A DNA stretch of 64,000 bases from Pseudomonas cichorii (GTDB lineage Bacteria > Pseudomonadota > Gammaproteobacteria > Pseudomonadales > Pseudomonadaceae), in NCBI RefSeq assembly GCF_018343775.1, contig NZ_CP074349.1:1788001-1852000 (forward strand), in the 5' to 3' direction. The translations under genes and the position numbers were made by a program. Below the pieces are notes generated by a model that did no database searches, was not told where the DNA came from, and worked only from the letters and a program-made list of their open reading frames with translations. Shown one piece after another: positions 28,542 through 36,809 of this stretch (position 1 is its first letter; the number at the start of each line of letters is the position of its first letter).

Positions 28542-31500
28542 TCAGAGCCCTGCCATAGGCACGAATACGCCAGGCTTGTGCTGCTCTTTCTCCGAGGTCG
28601 GCTCTCGTAAATTGGGATGCCATCCGGTTGCATCGATACCAGGTTGAATCAGAAGTTGAAAGCCGTCCGAGAAAAAGGCATCGACAGGTTCCTTTCCGGG
28701 ATTGAAGGCCCAATAGTTGCGCTTGCCATTTTTCTCGAAGACGGCATAGAACGGCAGATTACAGGTTATGGATTCCACCGGTTCACCGAGTTTGGCAAGC
28801 GTTGCAATCCATAATTGTACAGTGCCGGGGTGTAACGACCACTCTGTCAGTTCCGATTCAGAAAGACGATCAATAGTCGCCTGTGCGGCCGAGGCATTGG
28901 TCAATGCCTGAGTCATCGCCATTACGTTTCCCCAGCGCGGCCCGTTGTGATCCCAGTCAGCATAAATTTTGTTTAGCACAGCCTGTAAATGCGGATTACC
29001 ATATAAATAAGTCGAACTTGCCTGGATCGGCAGGAGATTGACACCCAGGGCTTCGGTCGGACGAACATCAAACCAGGACCTGCAGCTTGCTCCACTTGAC
29101 CATAACATTCCAACAAAAGGCTGCGCAAAATTGTCGGGAAAACTATCGTCCCAGCGATTGAACCAGTAATCGAGTGTTGTTTCGCATTCGGCGGTATAGA
29201 GCATGATGCCAAGATCTTGAATTTTTTGATCTTCCAGTAAACCGCCTAGCAGTGCTACCGATGCGGCAAAATTGATCGATTCGCTTGATGGCTCGGCGTT
29301 AAGTCCTTGGGAATAGGCACCACTGCCATTACCCCAAGAGTGACCCGAATAGGCATCAAAGCACCGCATGAACGGAAAGAGGGTGCTGTCACGCTCAGGG
29401 TTGGCCACATCGCCTATTATTTTTAACAAAACAGTTTTGATTTCAGGACGATTAATCCAGGCGCGATCGTGCAGTCCTACGGCGGCGGCCGCTCTTAAAA
29501 AATAACCATAATAATAGATATGATCATTCATGTGCTCAGCCACTCCGTGTACCGAGCAGGGCGTAAATAACAACGTCGTCCACTGTTTGTCGTAGTAAAA
29601 GCCTGTTTGGTCGCGCATTTCAAAATAGCTTTCCAGCTTGTATTTGATGGTTTCTATAAAATGCTGAACAGCTGAATCATGGCCAACGTACCGAGCAGTG
29701 TTCGCCATGTCTGCCAGGCGAACAAGTGCTTTACCGGCCCAATATCCATCGTCTGATGAATACCCTTCCAAGGGACGTTGCCATAAGGCTGTTGTTGCGG
29801 ATGCAGTGTGGGCATCGTCGATCAATTGATAGGTGTGAGCTGTCGCATCGACGATCGGTGGAAGGTAGGGCAGGAAGCTGCGCTTTTTCATGTCTACCGA
29901 GAATTCAGTTACATCAACAAGGGTCATGAGTCCGCGTGCAGAGGCATAATGACCAAGGGCGACAAGCCCGCTGCTTCGACGCCACTGATGCGGTAACAGC
30001 GCTTGCAGAAAGCCGCCACTTTGAGATTCATCATCATTGTGCATCGCGAAATGCATCTGAACGCGTTTCTCTGAATGATCCACTTCCCACTCGAAGCCTT
30101 TGTCCACTGGTCTTCTTGTCCCCTGAAGAAGGAAGTGCTTTAGCAGTGTTCCCTCTAGATCGGGAAGAACGTGCACGGTCACGGCGGAGTCGTGTTTGAC
30201 ACCCCGGACGCCCAGCGTTTTATTATCTTTGCACTCCCAAGAGCAACCTTTGTAGCAAATCAAATACTGCACGTCTTTGGAAGTTGCAATAATCGCCTGG
30301 TCATCAGGGCAGGCAGAAAAGTGGGTGGTGTGTTCAAAAGAGATGTCCAGATGTGAAGGGCCCTCAAACCAGAAATGAACAGAGGGACAACCCTGAACAG
30401 CTCGCATGGTCATGCGCTGGTTTTTCCCCTCCCAAACAACATCCACTGTTCTGTCGGAGTAATCCTGTACGCCGAAGCTTACTGCCTCATCCTCTGCCAA
30501 GCGAAGGGTCAGGTCATGTAAAAAAGGCAGTTCAAATGTTCGGTTATCTGGTGTGATTTGCACGGCTCTTGGATAGCCGATTTTCATGCCGCTCTTCGTC
30601 GCCTGGAAACATAGCGGCAAGGCATACATCCTTTCGCAAAACTGCTTTTCTTCTGCTTGCCACAACATAGGAGTCCACCATTTATGTGTAGTGGGCAGCT
30701 TTTGCATTAAACCTGCGATCCGAGGACGGGCAGGCTGCATACGTCCAGAGCGAGATTGGGTTGCGGGAACAGGTTGTCTCTGGCTTTGCTCATCATCCCA
30801 CAGGTACTCCTGAACCCTGTCCAGAGCCCAAAGATCATTGCCGGAAATTGACTTCAAGTCGCCGCAATCTTCATTGGAGAACGTTTGGAGTGCGTAAATG
30901 GTTCTCAACTCTTCGGTCAGAATACCGCTTGAATCCTGGCGTGCGGTCAACAAAATAGCAGCGGCTTCATGCGGCTTCATTCCTTGTTGTACACGCCGGT
31001 AGAGATGAGCCTCCAGTGTTCTATGCTTTTCGCAGAAATAGTTGAGATTGATGTTTGCCTGGTGCATTCGTTCGGCTTTCGCCTCACGTAATCCTGCATC
31101 GCCGAGTTTGTGTATTTGGTGATAGTTTACAGCCGAATTTTCAAAGCTAATGTGTCGTCCCTGCTGGATAAGATTTAAGCAAAAGTCAACATCTTCAACA
31201 CCCCAGCCCTTATAGGTTTCGTCAAAGACGGCTTCTTTGCCATAGCGTCTGTCAAAAGACATATTGGCTGTTGTCCCCCAAATCCAGGGCATCAACTCAG
31301 CACACAAAGAGGGCTCTCCTGGTGAGTTGTCAATTTCATCCCCCATCACCCATAATTTCAGGAACTCATCAAAATCATTCATGATTTGTCTGGGCGAAAT
31401 GAGTGCCTGCCATGTGTCATCGGGTAAGTATGGAAATGAGAATCCGGCAGAAACGCTAAGGCGTTCATAATCAGTTGGTATCAGGGGCAGAGCGTTCCGC

Positions 31501-31868
31501 CAAATGGTCAAGGCTCGTTTCTTCCATCCAATGCAGATCACGGAGGGGTCACGCTGCAACGCTGCACGATGCTGCTCGACAAAATCAGGTGCGGCGATTC
31601 GGTCATCATCACAAAGAATAATTAAATCTCCTGTGGCTTCTTCCAGGCCTGCATTACGTGCGGCTGCGCGGCCACCACACGCCTGAGATCGAACCCGAAT
31701 CGGCAGTCTATCGATATAGTTCCGAATAACATCAAGTGTATGATCACTTGATCCATCATTAATGATGACAATCTCATCCGGCGCCTCAGTTTGAGAAACC
31801 AGAGAGGCGAGCACAAGATTAAGGTATTCTGCTTTGTTATGGGTTGGGATGATGACAGACGTTCGCAA
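28542..31868 (-). CDS. Fusion of GT2 glycosyltransferase and GH81 endo-beta-1,3-glucanase
   Basis: 1108 residues in one uninterrupted frame. Residues 1-270 are a soluble GT2 domain: SVIIPTHNKAEYL, DGSSDHT, CDDDRI and GWGVEDVDFCLNL. Residues from about 385 match GH81: a beta-sandwich start (THKWWTPMLWQ, MYALPLCFQATKSGMKIGYP), then the catalytic domain with EHMNDHIYYYGYF (D782) and NAEPSSESIN (E859, E863), corresponding to the GH81 Asp and the two Glu. No signal peptide or membrane segment was seen, so the hydrolase half would be cytoplasmic unless exported by an unusual route. I know of no standard enzyme with this architecture. Confidence 0.82.
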   Translation of the reverse strand: MRTSVIIPTHNKAEYLNLVLASLVSQTEAPDEIVIINDGSSDHTLDVIRNYIDRLPIRVRSQACGGRAAARNAGLEEATGDLIILCDDDRIAAPDFVEQHRAALQRDPSVICIGWKKRALTIWRNALPLIPTDYERLSVSAGFSFPYLPDDTWQALISPRQIMNDFDEFLKLWVMGDEIDNSPGEPSLCAELMPWIWGTTANMSFDRRYGKEAVFDETYKGWGVEDVDFCLNLIQQGRHISFENSAVNYHQIHKLGDAGLREAKAERMHQANINLNYFCEKHRTLEAHLYRRVQQGMKPHEAAAILLTARQDSSGILTEELRTIYALQTFSNEDCGDLKSISGNDLWALDRVQEYLWDDEQSQRQPVPATQSRSGRMQPARPRIAGLMQKLPTTHKWWTPMLWQAEEKQFCERMYALPLCFQATKSGMKIGYPRAVQITPDNRTFELPFLHDLTLRLAEDEAVSFGVQDYSDRTVDVVWEGKNQRMTMRAVQGCPSVHFWFEGPSHLDISFEHTTHFSACPDDQAIIATSKDVQYLICYKGCSWECKDNKTLGVRGVKHDSAVTVHVLPDLEGTLLKHFLLQGTRRPVDKGFEWEVDHSEKRVQMHFAMHNDDESQSGGFLQALLPHQWRRSSGLVALGHYASARGLMTLVDVTEFSVDMKKRSFLPYLPPIVDATAHTYQLIDDAHTASATTALWQRPLEGYSSDDGYWAGKALVRLADMANTARYVGHDSAVQHFIETIKYKLESYFEMRDQTGFYYDKQWTTLLFTPCSVHGVAEHMNDHIYYYGYFLRAAAAVGLHDRAWINRPEIKTVLLKIIGDVANPERDSTLFPFMRCFDAYSGHSWGNGSGAYSQGLNAEPSSESINFAASVALLGGLLEDQKIQDLGIMLYTAECETTLDYWFNRWDDSFPDNFAQPFVGMLWSSGASCRSWFDVRPTEALGVNLLPIQASSTYLYGNPHLQAVLNKIYADWDHNGPRWGNVMAMTQALTNASAAQATIDRLSESELTEWSLHPGTVQLWIATLAKLGEPVESITCNLPFYAVFEKNGKRNYWAFNPGKEPVDAFFSDGFQLLIQPGIDATGWHPNLREPTSEKEQHKPGVFVPMAGL

Positions 31869-32191
31869 GGTATTCTCCTCGATAGTGTTGACGTGGTTTT
31901 GTTTAGGCTGCGCGAAGGCAGACAGTCGCTATTCAGCGATGCCGTTTTGTGTTCGAGACTGCTGTCAAAGCAGGTGTCTTATTTGTAATTGGGTGGCAAT
32001 ACGTGCCCATCAATTAAAATAGAAATCCCTACCGCGGTACCCTGGGTATTGCATAAGTTAACAACTTGCAGGTGACTTTTTCAGCGTTTCCTTGCACAGA
32101 TCTGCATGGTTTTCAGGGTTTAAATGGTTAGAGCTTAAGCATCGTGGCACTTCCCTGTGGCCTTGATGAATCCCCCTGTTGGGCCGCAGAA
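31869..32191. other. Noncoding stretch between mor-like copy 2 and the GT2-GH81 gene
   Basis: About 320 bases. It should contain the promoter of the GT2-GH81 gene on the minus strand and the 3' end of the mor-like copy 2 transcript. I see no RNA gene, strong hairpin or familiar binding site. It is AT-rich like its neighbours. Confidence 0.4.
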
Positions 32192-32665
32192 TTAAATGGC
32201 AGCGCGTTTAAGTAGTTCTTTATGAGCGAGATTTCGGAGATGGCGTTCAGTGACACCAAAACAATTGGCGATTTTCTGTGCAGGCATATCTTCTGTAATG
32301 GCCTGCTGTATGGCTACCTTTCTCAAGGCGCTGAATATTCCCCATGCAGAGGGAATATCAATGCTTCCACTGGCACCTGCGTGAGTGAGCAGTTGTTTAT
32401 AAGTTTTTTCTGAAATAATTATTTCTATTTTTTCTAAAAAATCGTGATGTGATTTGTTTATATATAAGCGACTTCCTCCATACCGGCGGATAAAACAGGA
32501 CATTGCCAGAATTCCGTCATTTTCAGCCAGCTCAGCAGCGAGCCAAGGCAGCGTGCATAATAGCGTAACCCTATGCTGTGAATAGAAACTCTCTATTTGC
32601 GAAAAGCGGTGATCATGACTTTCAGGCAAGCCGGAGAAAAGCGTATAGAAATCTATGTCGGCCAT
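32192..32665 (-). CDS. Mor-like transcription activator, copy 2
   Basis: 157 residues, a paralogue of the gene at 26637-27110 (about 133 identical positions), with GGSRLYINKS and an identical C-terminal helix-turn-helix. Differences cluster in the N-terminal third and the last few residues. The upstream 150 bases are also copied, including GCTTGTCTGAACAGG and TTGATTGTGCG. Its divergent partner, an araC gene, has decayed, while the porin that follows is intact. Confidence 0.65.
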   Translation of the reverse strand: MADIDFYTLFSGLPESHDHRFSQIESFYSQHRVTLLCTLPWLAAELAENDGILAMSCFIRRYGGSRLYINKSHHDFLEKIEIIISEKTYKQLLTHAGASGSIDIPSAWGIFSALRKVAIQQAITEDMPAQKIANCFGVTERHLRNLAHKELLKRAAI

Positions 32666-32814
32666 ACAGCTATCCTTGTCGCACTAAGAGAAAGTAAGCA
32701 TTCAAAATGCCATGTCTTAATCGTCTTGGTAAAGCTTATCTAAGGGCGCAGGGGGCTGGCTTGTCTGAACAGGACAATGAGTTGATTGTGCGGGCCATTG
32801 ATCGTTTAGCCAGG

Positions 32815-33118
32815 CAATAAAAGGAACACGCCGTCTGTGCGAACATCCGGTTTTTACCCTGGGGTTCTGAAGGCGTGTGTTTCAAGGTTCCGGTATTGTG
32901 GCGGGTTCAGCGCTCATTGACATCCCCCGCCTTTCGGTGAGGTTTATGTAATTTTTCTGAGTTTTAATTCAAGAGGGATTGCTTGAGATGAATAAACTTC
33001 CCTGCACTTTTTTCGGTCATTAATGGCGGAGTATTGGGGTTTAGCGTGAGGACACTCAGTAGAGTGATGAGGAGAGGCGGCGTTACACCAAGCCCATTCA
33101 GAAAGCCGCGCAGGAATG
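32815..33118 (+). pseudogene. Remnant of the araC gene, second copy
   Basis: Short blocks match the intact araC gene at 27266-28252: the ribosome-site region and first codons around 32819-32890, GGTTCAGCGCTCATT near 32908, then GGTTTAGCGTGAGGACACTCAG near 33041 (the first helix-turn-helix) and GGCGTTACACCAAGC near 33080 (the 3' end). Roughly two thirds of the gene is missing and the frame is lost. Confidence 0.72.
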
Positions 33119-33140
33119 GATGGTTTTCATCAGGCTCACG

Positions 33141-34511
33141 TCAGAGAAATTTTAAAGGAACGCTGACGGACAGAATGGATTCGTTGCTCTTGAGTGGAAT
33201 GCTGGAATAGCCTGATTGTTGGGGTGATCCATTGGCGCTGTTCCGGTATCGTATGTGGCGAAAGTCGAATTGTGTGTAACGATCGCTTCCCGTGCGCAGC
33301 TTGTAAGCGATGCTGTATCGCCAAGCCTGTTCTGTGAGTGATGTCTGTTGTTGAATGTCGATAGACCCGGCAGGGCGGGCATTCCAGGCGTAAGTGTGGG
33401 CAATACCGACTGTCAGTCCTCGCTCTTCCTTACTCAATTTGTATGTGATGCCTGTATACAGGGCGCGCTCGCCATGTGCATTGAAGTCTGAACGGCTATC
33501 CCACCCTATATCCATGCGACCGTTGGATGATCCATAAGCGGGTGTCATGCGTGGTGTGAAATATCCCATCGATCCTTCTGCTTTCACGGAGGTAGCCTCT
33601 ATCCGCCACCCCAGTGAGCCTTGGGTGGAACCAATAGTCAGGGCTTGCAGCCACGCCAGGTCGGTATACTGTGCGTCTTCCTGTTTCTGGTCTCGTGCAG
33701 CATAGAGCTGATAGGTCATGAGTGCCGGCATGAGCGTGATATTGACAGGCCGTGAGACTTTAAAGAAAAACTGCTGACGGTAACCTTGTGCTTGTCCCCA
33801 TGCGGCTTCAACTGAGTAGTCTTTGTCATCTTGATATTTTAATCCCAGAGTGTGCAAGTAATGTATTCGGGTTCTCCCATCGCCTTGTAAAAAAGAGTCT
33901 GTCTTTGTATACCATGGTGCTTTGTATTGATCGCTCCAAAAATAAGACATTTCAAGAACACCTGACGGCTGTGGCAGTTTTACGCCGGCTTCCAAACCGC
34001 GATAGGTTCCAGGTACGAAGCTCCAGTTTGTCGCCAATAAGCCTTGACCGTGGGGTTGTAAATACCCAAGTCGAGCCCAGAACGGGCCTGATCTCCATTT
34101 GCCGGCAGCCTTGTAGTAGCTCCAGCCTGCCCTGTCCCCTGAGTAGCGTTCTTCGGACAACTGTTTTTCTTGAGACAGTCCCATTGTGTTGGGATGAATA
34201 CTGCCTTGGCTTGCCGTCAAGGGCGCGCTGCTGAAAAGGCCTATATCCAGCCCTAGGGTATTTAGAGCATACCCTGATGTAATGTCTATATTTTGTGCAA
34301 GAACAGCTTGTTTCAATGTGCTTTTGACGTCGCTGTTCTGTGCCGTAGCGTCCCATTCATGACGTGTACGTTGCCAGTAATTAAGGTGGCTTGTTACTTG
34401 AGTCTGCTCATAAAAACCTTCCTCGGTTGTCTTGCACTCTGCTATTTTTCCCCACGCGCTTAGGCCCATAAATAGCACTGAGCTTATTGCCTTGTTCATG
34501 CGTTTAAACAT
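33141..34511 (-). CDS. OprD-family outer-membrane porin
   Basis: 456 residues with an N-terminal signal sequence (AISSVLFMGLSAWG) and alternating beta-strand character throughout, including GWSYYKAAGKWRSGPFWARLG, DLAWLQALTIGST and a terminal strand ILSVSVPLKFL. Length and pattern fit the OprD/ChiP substrate-specific porin family, whose members pass amino acids, peptides, aromatic acids or chitooligosaccharides. A GGAGGAG ribosome site precedes ATG 34511. It is the last gene of the run that starts with DUF1800, so it may move a glycan or its fragments across the outer membrane. Substrate unknown. Confidence 0.82.
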   Translation of the reverse strand: MFKRMNKAISSVLFMGLSAWGKIAECKTTEEGFYEQTQVTSHLNYWQRTRHEWDATAQNSDVKSTLKQAVLAQNIDITSGYALNTLGLDIGLFSSAPLTASQGSIHPNTMGLSQEKQLSEERYSGDRAGWSYYKAAGKWRSGPFWARLGYLQPHGQGLLATNWSFVPGTYRGLEAGVKLPQPSGVLEMSYFWSDQYKAPWYTKTDSFLQGDGRTRIHYLHTLGLKYQDDKDYSVEAAWGQAQGYRQQFFFKVSRPVNITLMPALMTYQLYAARDQKQEDAQYTDLAWLQALTIGSTQGSLGWRIEATSVKAEGSMGYFTPRMTPAYGSSNGRMDIGWDSRSDFNAHGERALYTGITYKLSKEERGLTVGIAHTYAWNARPAGSIDIQQQTSLTEQAWRYSIAYKLRTGSDRYTQFDFRHIRYRNSANGSPQQSGYSSIPLKSNESILSVSVPLKFL

Positions 34512-34526
34512 TGTGAGGCTCCTCCT

Positions 34527-34552
34527 ATCACTGACGAGCAGGCGTCAGTGAT
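34527..34552. promoter_or_regulatory. Hairpin between epimerase and porin genes
   Basis: ATCACTGACG-agcagg-CGTCAGTGAT, 10-base perfect arms with a 6-base loop, lies in the 48-base gap immediately before the porin ribosome site. In mRNA it would form a strong stem next to the porin start. It could limit read-through, protect a processed 3' end, or bind a regulator. There is no T-run. Confidence 0.5.
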
Positions 34553-34559
34553 TCAGCAA

Positions 34560-35585
34560 TCAGAGAATTCGGCCTCGTAAGCTCAGTCTTGTCAGTCGCT
34601 CTTCCCACTCCATCAGATTTTTATACCAAGGTGCGGTAAAGCAGGAAGGATCACCCGGCATATTTGACTGCGTGGTCAGTTCGGTGACGATTTCTTTGAT
34701 TCCAGCCTCAATGTCGATTGAGGGTGTGAATTTTAATTGTTTCCGAGCTCGATTAAAGTTCAAGCAGTAGTCACGGCTGTCTGCGTTGTTAGGGGCAATG
34801 ATGATCTGTGCAGAACTTACTTGTTGTGCAACGCACTCGGCAATTTGTTTAATGGTGTAATTCAGCGTATCGCCGCCCACATTGAATATGCGTTCGGGCA
34901 CTAACTCTGTGTCAAGCTCAAGTGCCAGCAGCACAGCCCGTGCGACATCCCGAACATGAATGAAGGGTCTTTGCTGGCAACCATCACCGTCGATTCTTAT
35001 CACGCCTTCACGCATCGCCATATGCGTCATGGTGTTGACGACCAGGTCATAACGCATGCGTGGAGCGAGGCCAAACACCGTTGCATTGCGCAGCATGACA
35101 GGTTGAAAGTGTGTGTCGCCCAGCGCTAACAGGCTATTTTCCACCTTAAGTTTCAGTTCCGCATAAAGGCTTTGAGGAACGCAGGTCGCTTCTTCTTGCA
35201 AAGGTTCATTTCCGGACCGCCCATAAACAGAGGCCGAACTCATGTAAACGTAGTTTTTGACTCCGGCTTCCTTGGCCGTCCGGGCCAGATGGCAGGCACC
35301 CTCGTAGTTGATCGAATACGTTGCATGACGTGAGATCAAGGCTGCCGGGTCGTTGCTGAGTCCGGCCAGGTCCACCACGGCATCGACATGCTCAAGCAGA
35401 GAGGCCTCTATTTCGCGTATATCTCCCCGGATTACCAGAGTTGACGAAAGCTCAAAATCACCATTGCGCCTTCCGAAAAAGAAACGGTCAAACGCGATGA
35501 CTTCATAACCGCTTTTAACCAGAAGCTGGCATAAGACAATACCGATATAACCGCCAGCGCCTGCTACCAGGATTTTTTTACTCAT
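34560..35585 (-). CDS. NAD-dependent sugar epimerase/dehydratase (extended SDR)
   Basis: 341 residues. Rossmann motif GAGGYIGIVL at the N-terminus, DIREIEASLLEHVDAVVDLA, the catalytic YAELK (YxxxK) preceded by MSSASVYG, and FIHVRDVARA. These are typical of nucleotide-sugar epimerases and dehydratases such as UDP-glucose 4-epimerase relatives. I chose ATG 35585, which overlaps the aminotransferase stop as ATGA. It probably makes or interconverts a nucleotide sugar for the locus; the exact sugar cannot be read. Confidence 0.85.
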   Translation of the reverse strand: MSKKILVAGAGGYIGIVLCQLLVKSGYEVIAFDRFFFGRRNGDFELSSTLVIRGDIREIEASLLEHVDAVVDLAGLSNDPAALISRHATYSINYEGACHLARTAKEAGVKNYVYMSSASVYGRSGNEPLQEEATCVPQSLYAELKLKVENSLLALGDTHFQPVMLRNATVFGLAPRMRYDLVVNTMTHMAMREGVIRIDGDGCQQRPFIHVRDVARAVLLALELDTELVPERIFNVGGDTLNYTIKQIAECVAQQVSSAQIIIAPNNADSRDYCLNFNRARKQLKFTPSIDIEAGIKEIVTELTTQSNMPGDPSCFTAPWYKNLMEWEERLTRLSLRGRIL

Positions 35586-36763
35586 GATGCGACCCCTTGA
35601 TGAGCCACCACTGGAAGTCCTGATAAATAAAGCGTGTATAGCAATGCGACTATCCGATCGCATTCGGCTTCGCTCATGTCGTTATAGATAGGCAGTGCCA
35701 GGACACTGCAGGCGAGTTCCTCTGTCAGTTTCAGATCGGTTTGCTGGGGTGAGGCATACGCCGGCATCAAGTGGCACGCTGGCGAGTAATACTTGCGAAC
35801 CATCACATTGGCCGTTGCCATTGTGTGTTGTAGTTCATCCCGATTCATTCCATAGTGTTCGGGGTCTACGCGTACCGGGAGGTATTGCCAGACCGGTTCC
35901 TGTTCCCCTGTCGGCTGGCATACATTCAGGCCAGGTATGCCTTCCAAACCCTGAATCAGACGCGCAGCAGCTTGGCGTCGGCATTTGAGTTGCAACTCCA
36001 GAGATGGCAACTGAGCCAAGCCGACAATCGCATTGATTTCACTCATCTTCCCGTTGAGCCCTACATATAGGCATTCGCCCTGATCGCTTTGACCAAAGTT
36101 GCGAATTGCCGCTACGCGGCTCATCAGTTCAGTGTCATTAGTGCATACGCAACCGCCTTCCAGAGTGTTGAATGGCTTGGTCGCGTGAAAGCTGAAAATC
36201 TGCCCATCGCCGAATCCACCAATGCGCTGACCCTGATAAAGGCTGCCAAATGCCGGCGCGCTATCGATGAACAACCGCAGCCCGTTCTGTTTAGCAAGTT
36301 TCTCCAGAGACTTGTAGTCGTTGGCATAACCGTAGACATCCACTGCTAGAATGGCTCCAGTGTTTTCGGTTATTTTTCGTTCTATGTCGCTCAGATCCGC
36401 GAGGGGGCAATCGAGGCTCTGGATTTCTGCGAACACAGGGATGGCACCTGCAATAACAATGGCATGCACCGAGCCGACAAAGGTAAAGGAGGGAACGATG
36501 ACTTCCTTGCCTTTGAGATCAGCGGCCATCAGCAGCGCGATCAACGCCTGTTCTCCGTTGCAGAACGCCAGAGTCGGTACCGATAGATAGTCGCTCAGTC
36601 GAGCTTCAAATGTTTTGAGTTGAGGACCTCCATTGGTGACGACGCCACTGTCCATGCTTGATTTGAAACGGGGGGCAAGAATTTCAAAAGGAGCAAAAGT
36701 GGGTCGTACTATTCCCAGGCGTTTATCGGTCTCAGGTTTCAGCGTATGGGGATTCATGGTCAT
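35582..36763 (-). CDS. DegT/DnrJ/EryC1/StrS-family aminotransferase
   Basis: 393 residues, PLP-dependent sugar aminotransferase family. Landmarks are VVTNGGPQLKTFEARL, NGEQALIALLMA, IVPSFTFVGSVHAI, the FIDSAPAFGS segment and FSFHATKPFNTLEGG, in which the Lys forms the PLP Schiff base. The family usually transfers an amino group from glutamate to a keto nucleotide sugar. With the overlapping epimerase gene it forms a compact unit for an amino-sugar precursor. A few relatives act as dehydratases, so aminotransfer is inferred. Confidence 0.87.
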   Translation of the reverse strand: MTMNPHTLKPETDKRLGIVRPTFAPFEILAPRFKSSMDSGVVTNGGPQLKTFEARLSDYLSVPTLAFCNGEQALIALLMAADLKGKEVIVPSFTFVGSVHAIVIAGAIPVFAEIQSLDCPLADLSDIERKITENTGAILAVDVYGYANDYKSLEKLAKQNGLRLFIDSAPAFGSLYQGQRIGGFGDGQIFSFHATKPFNTLEGGCVCTNDTELMSRVAAIRNFGQSDQGECLYVGLNGKMSEINAIVGLAQLPSLELQLKCRRQAAARLIQGLEGIPGLNVCQPTGEQEPVWQYLPVRVDPEHYGMNRDELQHTMATANVMVRKYYSPACHLMPAYASPQQTDLKLTEELACSVLALPIYNDMSEAECDRIVALLYTLYLSGLPVVAHQGVAS

Positions 36764-36809
36764 GACTCCAGTTAATGGATATTAAGTGCAGAATTAATAA
36801 CGGGAAGGG

